Shown: one piece after another, positions 14,829-22,849 of the stretch | Numbering within the stretch: position 1 is the stretch's first letter | Layout of the letters: each line of letters opens with the position of its first letter | Origin: Hyphomicrobiales bacterium | GTDB taxonomy: Bacteria > Pseudomonadota > Alphaproteobacteria > Rhizobiales > Rhizobiaceae | Reading direction: 5' to 3' | DNA: 52,679 nucleotides | Assembly (NCBI GenBank): GCA_900472625.1 | Contig: UCIT01000099.1 | Coordinates: 1 to 52,679, forward strand | Notes under the pieces: generated by a model | The model's database searches: none | Seen by the model: the letters and a program-made list of their open reading frames with translations, nothing else | Told to the model about the DNA's origin: nothing | Translations under genes and position numbers: made by a program

Positions 14829-15870
14829 AGGCATTCATACCGTCAAAGCCAAAGGCAACACTTACTACTACGCGTGGCGCGGCGGTCCCGCACTTAAAGG
14901 CCTTCCAGGGTCTTTAGAGTTCATGAAATCCTACAACGAAGCGATCGCCGAACGGCGCGCGCCCGAGGATGGCAAGTTCAAATCGGTTATCACACACTAC
15001 AAGACCCACGAGTTCAGCAAGCTGGCAGCGTCTACAAAGCGGGTCTGGTCGCCGTGGCTGGACAAAATCGGCAAGAGATTTGGCGATCTGAGTATCGCTC
15101 AGTTCAACAGACCAGAGAAAATCCGTCCGAGCATCATCAGGTGGCGCAGCGAGTATTCCGAAACGCCCCGCACCGCCGACCTGGCGCTGCAGGTTCTTTC
15201 GCGCCTGCTATCGCACGCCGTAGACCCTATGGGTAAGATCGCCTCGAACCCTTGTGAGGGTATCCGTCATCTCTACAGCCAGTCGCGCGCGGAGATCATA
15301 TGGACCTCCGATGATATCGCTCAGTTGAAAACGGAAGCATCCAAGGAGGTCGCGCTAGCCGTCGATCTCGCGGCGCACACGGGATTGCGCGCCGGAGATC
15401 TTGTCCGGCTGGCCTGGTCGCATGTCGGCCGAGATGCGATCGTCATCACGACAGGAAAGAGCAAGCATCGCAAGGAGGCGGTCATCCCGCGATATGACGC
15501 GCTCAACGAGCTGCTAGACCGTATTCCGAAGAACTCACCCATCATCCTCACCAACAGCCGCAAGCGACCATGGACACAAGATGGCCTCGCCAGCTCGTTC
15601 TGGACGGCCAAGGTCGAGGCCCACATGCAGGAGCGTGATCTTCACTTTCACGACCTCAGAGGAACGGCGGCAACCAACTTCTATACTGCCGGGCTCTCGA
15701 TCCGGGTGATCGCCGAAATCATGGGGTGGGAAGAGGACCAGGTGGAGAAGATTATTCGTCGATATGTCAGCCGAGGGGCAGCGACGAGAGAGGCGATTCG
15801 CCAGCTGAACGAAGCGCGGGAGAAGAGAACCGCCGCTTCGAAAAGCACGAAGGACGAACAGGCGCTGTAA
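14809..15870 (+). CDS. int: Tyrosine-recombinase integrase
   Basis: This 353-aa protein (ATG at 14809) is a phage-type tyrosine recombinase. Catalytic residues are recognisable: R194 in TGLRAGDL, K217 or K219 in the TGKSKH hairpin, H281 and R284 in HDLRG, W307 in the position often held by the second histidine, and nucleophile Y319 in IRRYVSR. The first 150 residues form the arm-binding and core-binding region (KKTY-type start, SKLAASTKRVWSPWLDKIGKRFG). It is the last gene before the tRNA-Gly gene, so it is expected to integrate the element at that tRNA. Confidence 0.92.
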   Translation: MVEIELKGIHTVKAKGNTYYYAWRGGPALKGLPGSLEFMKSYNEAIAERRAPEDGKFKSVITHYKTHEFSKLAASTKRVWSPWLDKIGKRFGDLSIAQFNRPEKIRPSIIRWRSEYSETPRTADLALQVLSRLLSHAVDPMGKIASNPCEGIRHLYSQSRAEIIWTSDDIAQLKTEASKEVALAVDLAAHTGLRAGDLVRLAWSHVGRDAIVITTGKSKHRKEAVIPRYDALNELLDRIPKNSPIILTNSRKRPWTQDGLASSFWTAKVEAHMQERDLHFHDLRGTAATNFYTAGLSIRVIAEIMGWEEDQVEKIIRRYVSRGAATREAIRQLNEAREKRTAASKSTKDEQAL

Positions 15871-15936
15871 AACTGCCTGTAAAACCACGGTTTGTTCCGT
15901 GGTCTGAAACGACGCTTAAGTGCCTGAAAACGTTGC
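15871..15936. other. Short gap, integrase to tRNA
   Basis: Contains a 6-bp stem-loop (CCACGG/CCGTGG, 15885-15902) after the integrase stop without a T-tract, then the junction to the tRNA gene. The right attachment core probably begins in or just left of the tRNA 3' end. Confidence 0.45.
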
Positions 15937-16010
15937 TGGAGCGGGTGAAGGGAATCGAACCCTCGTATTCAGCTTGGGAAGCTGCTGCTCTACCATTGAG
16001 CTACACCCGC
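15937..16010 (-). tRNA. tRNA-Gly (anticodon CCC)
   Basis: On the minus strand the sequence folds as a standard cloverleaf ending in genomic TCCA. The acceptor is GCGGGTG/CACCCGC, the D-arm GCTC/GAGC, the anticodon loop TTCCCAA (CCC) and the T-arm AGGG-TTCGATT-CCCT. The outermost anticodon-stem pair appears to be a G-A mismatch. The 3' end points toward the integrase, so it very likely holds the attachment core. Confidence 0.93.
15937..16010. other. Presumed right attachment site (attR) region in tRNA-Gly
   Basis: Inferred from the integrase that ends 66 bases away and from the unbroken tRNA. The core repeat must be duplicated at the left end of the element, outside the window, so its exact limits are not visible. 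Confidence 0.55.
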
Positions 16011-16078
16011 GACGAGCGAAGATTTCCAACAGATGGCGGCCGGTGTCAAGCGGCCGGGTCACGTCGACAGTGGTTTTG

Positions 16079-17170
16079 TCAGATGCGGAAATGCTTCGAG
16101 AGTTTCAGGCCCTGCGCCTGATAGTTGGAGCCGAGGCCGGTGCCGTAGAGGCTTTCGGGGTGTTCCTGCATGTGCTCGTAGACCAGGCGGCCGACGATCT
16201 GACCGTCTTCGAGGATGAAGGGAACCTCGTGGCTGCGCACCTCGAGGACGGCGCGGCTACCGCGGCCGCCGGCTGGCGCATGGCCGAAGCCCGGATCGAA
16301 AAAGCCGGCATAGTGGACACGAAACTCGCCGACCAAGGGATCGAACGGCGTCATCTCGGCAGCATAGTGCGGCGGCACATGCACGGCCTCGCGGGAGACG
16401 AGGATATAGAACTCATCGGGATCAAGGATCAGTTCGTTGCGGCCGCGGCTGTAGATCGGTTCCCAGAAATCGAAGATATCGTGCTGAGCCTTCTTGTCGA
16501 CATCGACGACCGCCGTGTGGTGCTTGCCGCGATAGCCGATCAGGCCGTCCTTGTCGCCGGCAAGGTCAATCGACAGCGCGATGGCGCCGCCGGAAACGTT
16601 CGGCTGCTTGCTGGCCACCAGCGTTTCGGCATCGTGCAGCGCCAGCAATTCGGCTTCGCCGAGCAGTGCCTGGCCGACACGGAAGCGGATCTGCGACAGG
16701 CGCGAGCCACGGCGCACGACAATCGGGAAGGTGCGCGGCGAAATCTCGAGGTAGAGCGGGCCCCTGTAGCCGGCCGGGATCTTGTCGAACTCCTGCGCGT
16801 AATCGGTGATGACGCGGGTGAAGATGTCGAGGCGGCCGGTCGAGCTTTTCGGATTGGCCGAGGCCGACATGCCGGTCGGCAGGTCGAGGCGTTCCATCAG
16901 CGGCACGATATAGACGCAGCCGGTTTCGAGCACGGCGCCTTCGGAGAGATCGATGACGTGCAGGCTGAGACGGTCGAGCTTGTCGGAGACGAGATGCGAG
17001 GGGCCGGGCATGAAGCTGGCGCGGACGCGGAATGCCTTGGCACCGAGACGCAGATCGAGGCTTGCCGGCTGGATCTGGTCGTGATCCAGAGCACGTTCGG
17101 CGATCAGACGCCCCGTTTCAAACAGCGCAGCAATGGCGCGGTCCGCCAAGATTCCAGTATCGCGAGCCAT
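16079..17170 (-). CDS. dcd: 2'-deoxycytidine 5'-triphosphate deaminase
   Basis: This 363-aa enzyme starts at MARDTGILADRAIAALFETGRL; an adjacent upstream ATG at 17173 is the alternative, and a longer open frame beyond that is non-coding. It belongs to the dCTP deaminase/dUTPase superfamily in the alphaproteobacterial long form, with a duplicated jelly-roll look: QPASLDLRLG near residue 37 and a later RGSRLSQIRFRVG. It deaminates dCTP to dUTP for thymidylate synthesis (family knowledge). It is divergent from metZ, with the riboswitch region between. Confidence 0.85.
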   Translation of the reverse strand: MARDTGILADRAIAALFETGRLIAERALDHDQIQPASLDLRLGAKAFRVRASFMPGPSHLVSDKLDRLSLHVIDLSEGAVLETGCVYIVPLMERLDLPTGMSASANPKSSTGRLDIFTRVITDYAQEFDKIPAGYRGPLYLEISPRTFPIVVRRGSRLSQIRFRVGQALLGEAELLALHDAETLVASKQPNVSGGAIALSIDLAGDKDGLIGYRGKHHTAVVDVDKKAQHDIFDFWEPIYSRGRNELILDPDEFYILVSREAVHVPPHYAAEMTPFDPLVGEFRVHYAGFFDPGFGHAPAGGRGSRAVLEVRSHEVPFILEDGQIVGRLVYEHMQEHPESLYGTGLGSNYQAQGLKLSKHFRI

Positions 17171-17253
17171 CATGTCCCAATCACAATTTGCCGCAGACAA
17201 AACCAAACTCAGGGAATTGACGCAAGCAGCTATCGGCAGTATTGCAGCTTTAT

Positions 17254-17306
17254 CCCGTGGTGATTTGGCCGGTCGGCTTGCAGCCACGTTAAACAAGTGG
17301 CTAAAA
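17254..17306 (+). ncRNA. SAM-II riboswitch (metA motif)
   Basis: The conserved SAM-II pattern is read directly: CGTGGTGATTTGG at 17256 on, GGTCGGCTTGCAGCCACG, then TTAAACAAGTGGCTAAAA. It lies about 65 bases upstream of the methionine-biosynthesis gene metZ on the same strand, the classic alphaproteobacterial location. Binding of S-adenosylmethionine to its pseudoknot is expected to lower metZ expression. Confidence 0.95.
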
Positions 17307-17348
17307 AGACCGGGTTGAAACCGGTCTGCTTTTGCGACCGGTTTTTTT
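17307..17348 (+). terminator. Candidate terminator/antiterminator downstream of the SAM-II riboswitch
   Basis: Two mutually exclusive hairpins share one strand. AGACCGG (17307-17313) can pair with CCGGTCT (17321-17327). Alternatively AACCGGTC (17319-17326) pairs with GACCGGTT (17336-17343), followed by seven Ts at 17342-17348: an intrinsic terminator. This fits transcriptional control of metZ by the riboswitch. Confidence 0.7.
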
Positions 17349-17370
17349 GTATCACGAAGGTGATGATGAC

Positions 17371-18567
17371 ATGACGAAGACCCCCAATAAGAACTGGCGC
17401 CCAGCAACAACACTCGTGCACGGCGGAACCTTGCGCTCGCAATATGGCGAGATGTCGGAAGCGATCTATCTGACGCAGGGCTTTACCTACGACAGTTCCG
17501 AGGCGGCAGAGGCGCGCTTCAAGGGCGAGGACGACGGCTTCATCTACGCCCGCTACGGCAGCCCCACCAACGACATGTTCGAAAAGCGCATGTGTGCGCT
17601 CGAAGGCGCCGAGGAAGCCCGCGCGACGGCATCCGGCATGGCCGCCATCACCGCCGCCCTGCTCTGCCAGTTGAAGGCCGGCGATCATATCGTTGCCGCC
17701 CGCGCGCTCTTCGGCTCATGCCGCTGGGTGGTCGAGACGCTGGCGCCGCGCTACGGCATCGAGTGCACGCTGGTCGACGGCCGCGATCTGGCCAACTGGG
17801 AAAAGGCGATCAAGCCGAACACCAAGGTGTTCTTCCTGGAAAGCCCGACCAACCCGACGCTTGAAGTCATCGACATCGCCGGCGTCGCCAAGCTTGCCAA
17901 CCAGATCGGTGCCCGTGTCGTGGTCGACAACGTGTTTGCGACGCCGCTCTTCCAGAAGCCGCTGGAACTCGGCGCGCATGTCGTCGTCTATTCCGCGACC
18001 AAGCACATCGACGGACAGGGCCGCAGCCTTGCAGGCGTCATCCTGTCGGACCGCGAATGGGTGACCGAGCATCTGCAGGACTATTACCGTCACACCGGTC
18101 CGGCCATGTCGCCGTTCACTGCCTGGACGCTGATCAAGGGTCTCGAGACGCTGCCGATCCGCGTCAAGGCGCAGACGGAAAATGCCGGCCGTATCGCCGA
18201 CTTCCTTGCCGAGCAGAGCAAGGTCGCCAAGGTGATCTATCCCGGCCGCAAGGACCATCCGCAGGCCGATATCATCGCCAAGCAGATGACCGGCGGTTCG
18301 ACGCTGGTGGCGTTCGAACTAAAGGGTGGCAAGGAAGCGGCGTTCAAGCTGCAGAATGCGCTCGAGGTCGTGACCATCTCCAACAATCTCGGCGATACGC
18401 GCTCGATCATCACCCATCCGGCGACGACGACGCACAAGAACCTGACGGACGAGGCGCGTGCCGAACTCGGTATTTCGCCGGGCACCGTGCGGTTCTCCGC
18501 CGGTATCGAGGATGTCAACGATCTCCTCGAGGACTTCGCCAAGGCGCTTGCGCAGGTGAACGCCTGA
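17371..18567 (+). CDS. metZ: O-succinylhomoserine sulfhydrylase
   Basis: This 398-aa pyridoxal-phosphate enzyme starts at an ATG at 17371 after GAAGG. It matches the Cys/Met metabolism PLP family: IYARYGSPTNDMFEKRMCALEG near residues 58-79, FLESPTNPTLEVIDI, and the PLP lysine K211 in YSATKHIDGQGR. A G-R-S insertion after HIDGQG and the overall length are typical of MetZ rather than cystathionine gamma-synthase. It makes homocysteine directly from O-succinylhomoserine and sulfide. It is controlled by the upstream SAM-II riboswitch. Confidence 0.93.
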   Translation: MTKTPNKNWRPATTLVHGGTLRSQYGEMSEAIYLTQGFTYDSSEAAEARFKGEDDGFIYARYGSPTNDMFEKRMCALEGAEEARATASGMAAITAALLCQLKAGDHIVAARALFGSCRWVVETLAPRYGIECTLVDGRDLANWEKAIKPNTKVFFLESPTNPTLEVIDIAGVAKLANQIGARVVVDNVFATPLFQKPLELGAHVVVYSATKHIDGQGRSLAGVILSDREWVTEHLQDYYRHTGPAMSPFTAWTLIKGLETLPIRVKAQTENAGRIADFLAEQSKVAKVIYPGRKDHPQADIIAKQMTGGSTLVAFELKGGKEAAFKLQNALEVVTISNNLGDTRSIITHPATTTHKNLTDEARAELGISPGTVRFSAGIEDVNDLLEDFAKALAQVNA

Positions 18568-18576
18568 AAAAGCAAA

Positions 18577-18610
18577 ATATCGGCCGGATCGACGCCGATC
18601 CGGCCGATAT
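18577..18610. terminator. 15-bp perfect stem-loop after metZ
   Basis: ATATCGGCCGGATCG pairs perfectly with its complement around a 4-base ACGC loop, 10 bases after the metZ stop. On the plus strand no T-tract follows; on the minus strand it is followed by TTTTGCTTTTT. It may stop transcription from either side, or protect the metZ 3' end. Confidence 0.6.
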
Positions 18611-18774
18611 CGATGCCATGCGCGATGGTTTTCGCGCATAAATGGTAACGCGTTAGTGTTAACACGCCAAAACATCGGCCTTTATTGGTATTTGCTGCGC
18701 GATCAACGCGGCATTTATTGACCTGCCGTACCTGTTATAAGATACCAGTAACGTATTCTTACTATGGTGTAGGC

Positions 18775-19167
18775 ATGTACCGCGCCCTGACACGAGACAT
18801 TGAAGTGGTCGTCGAGCCCTTTTACCTGGAGGAGCAATCCGACCCGGAAGACGACCGCTATGTCTGGGGATACCGCATCGTCATCAGCAACAATTCCGAT
18901 CTGACCGTGCGTCTCGTCAACCGCTACTGGAACATCACCGACCAGAACGGCGTGGTGGACGAAGTGAGCGGCGCGGGCGTCGTCGGCGAACAGCCGACGC
19001 TTGGCCCCGGCGACACCTATGAATATTCCTCCGGCTGCCCGCTCGACACGCCGTCGGGCCTGATGTTCGGGCACTACCAGATGGAAACCGACGAAGGCGA
19101 GACTTTCCAGGTGGAAATCCCCGCCTTCTCACTCGATTCACCCGGATTGCTCAGGGTTCTGAACTAA
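18775..19167 (+). CDS. apaG: ApaG protein
   Basis: The protein is 130 aa, the usual ApaG length, with an ATG at 18775. Family signatures are DIEVVVEPFYLEEQSDPEDDRYVWGYRIVISN, then RLVNRYWNITDQNG, VVGEQPTLGPGDTYEYSSGCPLDTPSG and MFGHYQM. It forms an immunoglobulin-like beta fold; the role is unclear though the name comes from the apaGH operon. It is cotranscribed with no other gene here and is convergent with hslO. Confidence 0.93.
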   Translation: MYRALTRDIEVVVEPFYLEEQSDPEDDRYVWGYRIVISNNSDLTVRLVNRYWNITDQNGVVDEVSGAGVVGEQPTLGPGDTYEYSSGCPLDTPSGLMFGHYQMETDEGETFQVEIPAFSLDSPGLLRVLN

Positions 19168-19171
19168 TCAA

Positions 19172-20167
19172 TCACTCGGCCGCCTGACGCAGCTCTTCGG
19201 CCTCGAAGCGATAGGTCGTCGAGCAGAACTCGCAGGTGACGGAGATCAGGCCGTCTTCCTGGCTGGCGTCGATCTCCTCAGCAGAGAACCCCTGAAGCAC
19301 GCCCTTGATCTTCTCTCGCGAGCAGGAACAACGATCGAACACCGCGCGCGGTTCGTAGACCCGCACGCCGCGCTCGTGGAACAGGCGAAACAGCAGCCGT
19401 TCGGTGCCGACAAGCGGATCCGTCAGTTCGTCGAAATGAATGGTCTCCACCAGCGACCGGGCCTCGGCCCAGGCGTCGTCCTCGGAATGCTGCGCAGAGC
19501 TGGTATCGCCGTCGCCGCCATGAAGGTCGGCCTGGCGCATGCGCTCCGGGGCTTCCGGCAGGAACTGGGCGACAAGCCCCCCTGCCCGCCAGCGGTGACG
19601 CGGCTTGCCGGCCTCGTCGCGATCGAACAGCTCGGCGGCTGCAAGGCGCACGCGCGTCGGGATCTGCTCGGACTGGCGGAAATAGGTGCCGGCGATGTCT
19701 TCCAGCGTGGCGCCGTCGAGCGCGACGATGCCCTGATAGGGCTGGCTAAACTTGCCCTGATCGATGGTGAAGGCCAGCATGCCCTTGCCGAGCAGCTGTT
19801 CCGGTTCGGTCTGGCCGGCGGCAACCGCCTCGTCGAGCAGCGTCTGGTCGAAACGGGCATAGGCGCGCACGTTCTCAGGCGTCGAGAAATCGGCGACGAG
19901 GAGATCGACCGGGCCGTCGCTCTTGGTCTGAACCGTGAACTTGCCGTCGAATTTCAGCGAGGTGCCGAGCAGCACCGTCAGCGCGATGACTTCGGCGAGC
20001 AGCCGGGCGACCGGTGCGGGATAGTTGTGGCGCTCGAGGATCGCATCCAGCATCGGGCCGAGCTGGACGGCGCGACCGCGCACATCCAGGTTCTCGACCT
20101 GAAAGGGAACGACATGATCATCACCGGCGAAATCAAATTCGCCGAGGGCGGATGCAGCTTCTGCCAT
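19172..20167 (-). CDS. hslO: Hsp33 redox-regulated chaperone
   Basis: This 331-aa protein has the Hsp33 N-terminal domain and the C-terminal zinc-binding redox switch: C280 and C282 in CSCSREKI and C312 and C315 in CEFC. Under oxidative stress the cysteines release zinc and form disulfides, which activates holdase chaperone activity (family knowledge). It is the last gene of the leftward argD-argF-hslO series, 92 bases after argF. The stop is 4 bases from the convergent apaG stop. Confidence 0.92.
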   Translation of the reverse strand: MAEAASALGEFDFAGDDHVVPFQVENLDVRGRAVQLGPMLDAILERHNYPAPVARLLAEVIALTVLLGTSLKFDGKFTVQTKSDGPVDLLVADFSTPENVRAYARFDQTLLDEAVAAGQTEPEQLLGKGMLAFTIDQGKFSQPYQGIVALDGATLEDIAGTYFRQSEQIPTRVRLAAAELFDRDEAGKPRHRWRAGGLVAQFLPEAPERMRQADLHGGDGDTSSAQHSEDDAWAEARSLVETIHFDELTDPLVGTERLLFRLFHERGVRVYEPRAVFDRCSCSREKIKGVLQGFSAEEIDASQEDGLISVTCEFCSTTYRFEAEELRQAAE

Positions 20168-20259
20168 CGTCTTCTCCTAGTCTGAGAGCGGCAGACAAGA
20201 GTGTCCATCCGCCCGGGCGGCCACGGGTCCTTCCGGCCCAACGTGGCGTGCATTATGGT

Positions 20260-21177
20260 TCAGATCGCGCCCAGGCACCAAGCAAGAATCGACTTCTGCG
20301 CATGAAGGCGGTTTTCCGCTTCATCGAAGACCACGGACTGCGGACCGTCGATCACCTCGTCCGTGACTTCCTCACCACGATGGGCGGGCAGGCAATGCAT
20401 GAACAATGCATCCTTGCCGGCTTGCGCCATCAAGGCCGAATTGACCTGATAAGGCTGGAAGACGTTGTGACCCCGGGCCCGATGTTCCTGATTCATGGAG
20501 ACCCAGGTATCGGTCACCACGCAATCGGCGCCGGCGACCGCACGGTCGGCATCATGGCTGAGCATGATCTCGGCGCCCTCATTGCGGGCCCAGTTCAGAT
20601 AGTGATCCTTCGGCTCGGAACCAAGGGGTACCGCCATGTTCATGCGATAGCCGAAACGGGCAGCGCCTTCGATCAGCGAATGCAGCACATTGTTGCCATC
20701 GCCCATCCAGGAGACGGTCTTGCCCTTGATCGGGCCGCGGTGCTCCTCGAAGGTCATGATATCGGCCATGATCTGGCAGGGATGCGTGTCATCGGTCAGC
20801 GCGTTGATCACGGGAACGGTCGCATGCTCGGCGAGCTCCAGCAGGCGCGAATGCTCGGTGGTGCGGATCATGATCGCATCGACATAGCGCGACAGAACCT
20901 TGGCGGTGTCGCCGATGGTTTCGGCGCGGCCGAGCTGCATTTCGGTGCCCGAGAGGAACAGCGTCTCGCCGCCGAGCTGGCGCATGCCGACGTCGAAGGA
21001 GACGCGGGTGCGGGTCGAGGGCTTTTCGAAGATCATCGCCAGCATCTTGCCGGCCAGCGGCTTGTCGCCCGTGCCAGCCTTGAAGGCCTGCTTGCGGGCC
21101 ATGGCATCATCCATGATGACCCTGAGGTCGGAGGAGGTTACCGCGGAGAGATCGAGAAAGTGTTTTGGGGAAGCCAT
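20260..21177 (-). CDS. argF: Ornithine carbamoyltransferase
   Basis: This 305-aa enzyme has the carbamoyl-phosphate site STRTR (residues 54-58) and the ornithine-side HCLPAHRGEE (from residue 261), plus a central SWMGDGNNVLHS. It converts ornithine and carbamoyl phosphate to citrulline in arginine synthesis. It lies 47 bases after argD on the same strand, so they are probably cotranscribed. Confidence 0.95.
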   Translation of the reverse strand: MASPKHFLDLSAVTSSDLRVIMDDAMARKQAFKAGTGDKPLAGKMLAMIFEKPSTRTRVSFDVGMRQLGGETLFLSGTEMQLGRAETIGDTAKVLSRYVDAIMIRTTEHSRLLELAEHATVPVINALTDDTHPCQIMADIMTFEEHRGPIKGKTVSWMGDGNNVLHSLIEGAARFGYRMNMAVPLGSEPKDHYLNWARNEGAEIMLSHDADRAVAGADCVVTDTWVSMNQEHRARGHNVFQPYQVNSALMAQAGKDALFMHCLPAHRGEEVTDEVIDGPQSVVFDEAENRLHAQKSILAWCLGAI

Positions 21178-21224
21178 TGTCTTTACCTGTTACGCCCGCC
21201 ATCCGGCCGGGCATCCTTGTCCGT

Positions 21225-22424
21225 TCAAGCCGTCTTCTTGACCTTCGATGCGCGCACGCTCTCGGCGGCGCGCTCAAGTCGAGCGAGGCCTTCGCGGGCT
21301 TCGTCTGCGGTCACGACCAGAGGCGGAAGCAGGCGGATGACGTTGTCGCCGGCGGGAATGGCCAGCAGGTTGGCAGCGCGGATCGCCTGCAGCAGTTCGC
21401 CCGAGGGAACGGCCGCCTTGACGCCGAGCAACAAGCCCTCGCCGCGGATTTCCTCGATCACATCGGGGAAGCGATCCTTGAGCGAGGCGAGGCCCTGACG
21501 GAAGACCAGCGAGACGTCATTGACGTGCTGCAGGAATCCCTCTTCGAGAATGACGTCGAGCACGGCGTTGCCGACGGCCATGGCGAGCGGGTTGCCGCCA
21601 TAGGTCGAACCATGCGTGCCGGCTTTCATGCCGGAAGCCGCTTCGGCCGTTGCCAGGCAGGCGCCGAGCGGGAAGCCGCCGCCGATACCCTTGGCGACCG
21701 CCATGATATCGGGCGTGATGCCCGACCATTCATGGGCAAAGAACTTGCCGGTACGGCCGACGCCGCTCTGGACCTCGTCGAGGATCAAGAGCAGGCCATG
21801 CTCGTCGCAGAGCTGGCGTAGCGCCTTCATGAATTCCGATGTGGCCGGGCGCACACCGCCCTCGCCCTGAACCGGCTCGATGAGGATGCCGGCCGTGGCG
21901 TCCGTTATGGCGGCGCGGACGGCTTCGATATCGCCGAACGGCACCTGGTCGAAACCGGGCGTCTTGGGGCCGAAGCCTTCAAGGTACTTCTCCTGGCCAC
22001 CGGCGGCGATCGTCGCCAGCGTGCGGCCGTGGAAAGCGCCTTCAAAGGTAATGATGTGGAAGCGCTCGGGATGGCCCTTCGAGAACTGGTAACGGCGCGC
22101 CGTCTTGATCGCGCACTCCAGAGCCTCGGCGCCGGAATTTGTGAAGAACACCTTTTCCGCAAAGGTTGCATCCGTCAAACGCTTCGCCAGACGCTCCTGA
22201 CCGGGGATCTCATAGATGTTGGACAGGTGCCAGACCTTGTCGGCCTGATCCTTGAGCGCACCGACGACATGCGGATGGCTGTGGCCAACCGAGGTCACCG
22301 CCACGCCCGCGCCGAAGTCGAGATATCGTTCGCCACTTTCGGTGATCAGCCACACGCCCTCTCCTCGCTCGAACCGCAATGGGGCACGAGAGTAGGTATC
22401 ATAAAGCGGCGCGGCTTCAGCCAT
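21225..22424 (-). CDS. argD: Acetylornithine aminotransferase
   Basis: The ATG at 22424 (MAEAAPLYDTYSRAPLRFERG) after GGAGAT is preferred over one six codons earlier; it gives 399 aa. Class-III aminotransferase features are GVAVTSVGHSHPHVV, FEGAFHGRTLATIAAGG, LILDEVQSGVGRTG and the PLP-lysine segment VAKGIGGGFPLGA. It transaminates N-acetylglutamate semialdehyde to N-acetylornithine and may also act on succinyldiaminopimelate. It is the first gene of the argD-argF-hslO series. Confidence 0.94.
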   Translation of the reverse strand: MAEAAPLYDTYSRAPLRFERGEGVWLITESGERYLDFGAGVAVTSVGHSHPHVVGALKDQADKVWHLSNIYEIPGQERLAKRLTDATFAEKVFFTNSGAEALECAIKTARRYQFSKGHPERFHIITFEGAFHGRTLATIAAGGQEKYLEGFGPKTPGFDQVPFGDIEAVRAAITDATAGILIEPVQGEGGVRPATSEFMKALRQLCDEHGLLLILDEVQSGVGRTGKFFAHEWSGITPDIMAVAKGIGGGFPLGACLATAEAASGMKAGTHGSTYGGNPLAMAVGNAVLDVILEEGFLQHVNDVSLVFRQGLASLKDRFPDVIEEIRGEGLLLGVKAAVPSGELLQAIRAANLLAIPAGDNVIRLLPPLVVTADEAREGLARLERAAESVRASKVKKTA

Positions 22425-22490
22425 GGCGCGATCTCCTGTCATTCGCTGATAATGGCCCGGAATCCGGCTAAAAACCCGTCTCCGGAAATT

Positions 22491-22512
22491 AAAAATGCCG
22501 CCTTTCGGCGGC
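22491..22512 (-). terminator. Terminator-like hairpin in the argD leader
   Basis: On the minus strand GCCGCC-GAAA-GGCGGC (22512 to 22497) is followed by ATTTTT. It lies about 70 bases before the argD start and at the expected 5' end of its transcript. It could attenuate or stabilise the argD mRNA, or end transcripts entering from upstream. Confidence 0.5.
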
Positions 22513-22519
22513 GAGGGGC

Positions 22520-22548
22520 ACTATTTACTTTTCGCAGTGCGATGTCAA
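22520..22548 (-). promoter_or_regulatory. argD promoter (predicted)
   Basis: Minus-strand TTGACA (22548-22543) and AATAGT (22525-22520) are separated by 17 bases, a near-consensus sigma-70-type promoter. The start would be near 22513. Confidence 0.6.
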
Positions 22549-22626
22549 CAAAACTGAGGTTTCCCAGTATGCGTCAAGCAAGGATCGGCGCGCTCAGGGG
22601 CTATCAACAGCTAATGTTGCAGAAAT

Positions 22627-22815
22627 GACTCTCCTATCCAGCAAGTTGGGGAAAACCGAGAAATCGATTCGTCGCGATTCAACCGACTCTTGTCACGGAG
22701 TCGCCCTCACTCTAGGTTAAAACTCAATTACTAGACTGCATGCGGCGGAACTAGTCACCAAAATCGAGCAAGCGTTTCATGGTCCAGACACGTCCGGGCC
22801 ATCGGTGAAGGATTC
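22627..22815. promoter_or_regulatory. Cluster of GANTC (CcrM) sites upstream of gcrA
   Basis: Six GANTC sites occur in 189 bases: 22627, 22666, 22676, 22685, 22698 and 22811. GANTC is the CcrM methylation site of alphaproteobacteria, and GcrA acts at methylated GANTC promoters. Confidence 0.75.
22690..22718 (+). promoter_or_regulatory. gcrA promoter (predicted)
   Basis: TTGTCA (22690-22695) and TAGGTT (22713-22718) are 17 bases apart. GANTC sites lie just upstream of the -35 (22685) and inside the spacer (22698), the placement known for GcrA/CcrM-controlled promoters. Confidence 0.5.
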
Positions 22816-22849
22816 TGCCTACACCAACGCAAAAAGGCGGAGACAGGGC

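Larger units (their letters stand above)
22425..22849. other. Divergent argD/gcrA control region
   Basis: This 425-base gap has no gene. It holds the argD promoter and hairpin near 22497-22548 and the GANTC-rich gcrA promoter at 22627-22815; these are listed separately. Confidence 0.7.

Noticed and set aside
15920..17263. A 447-aa plus-strand frame through the tRNA and dcd region
   Set aside because: It is antisense to the dCTP deaminase and runs through the tRNA gene.
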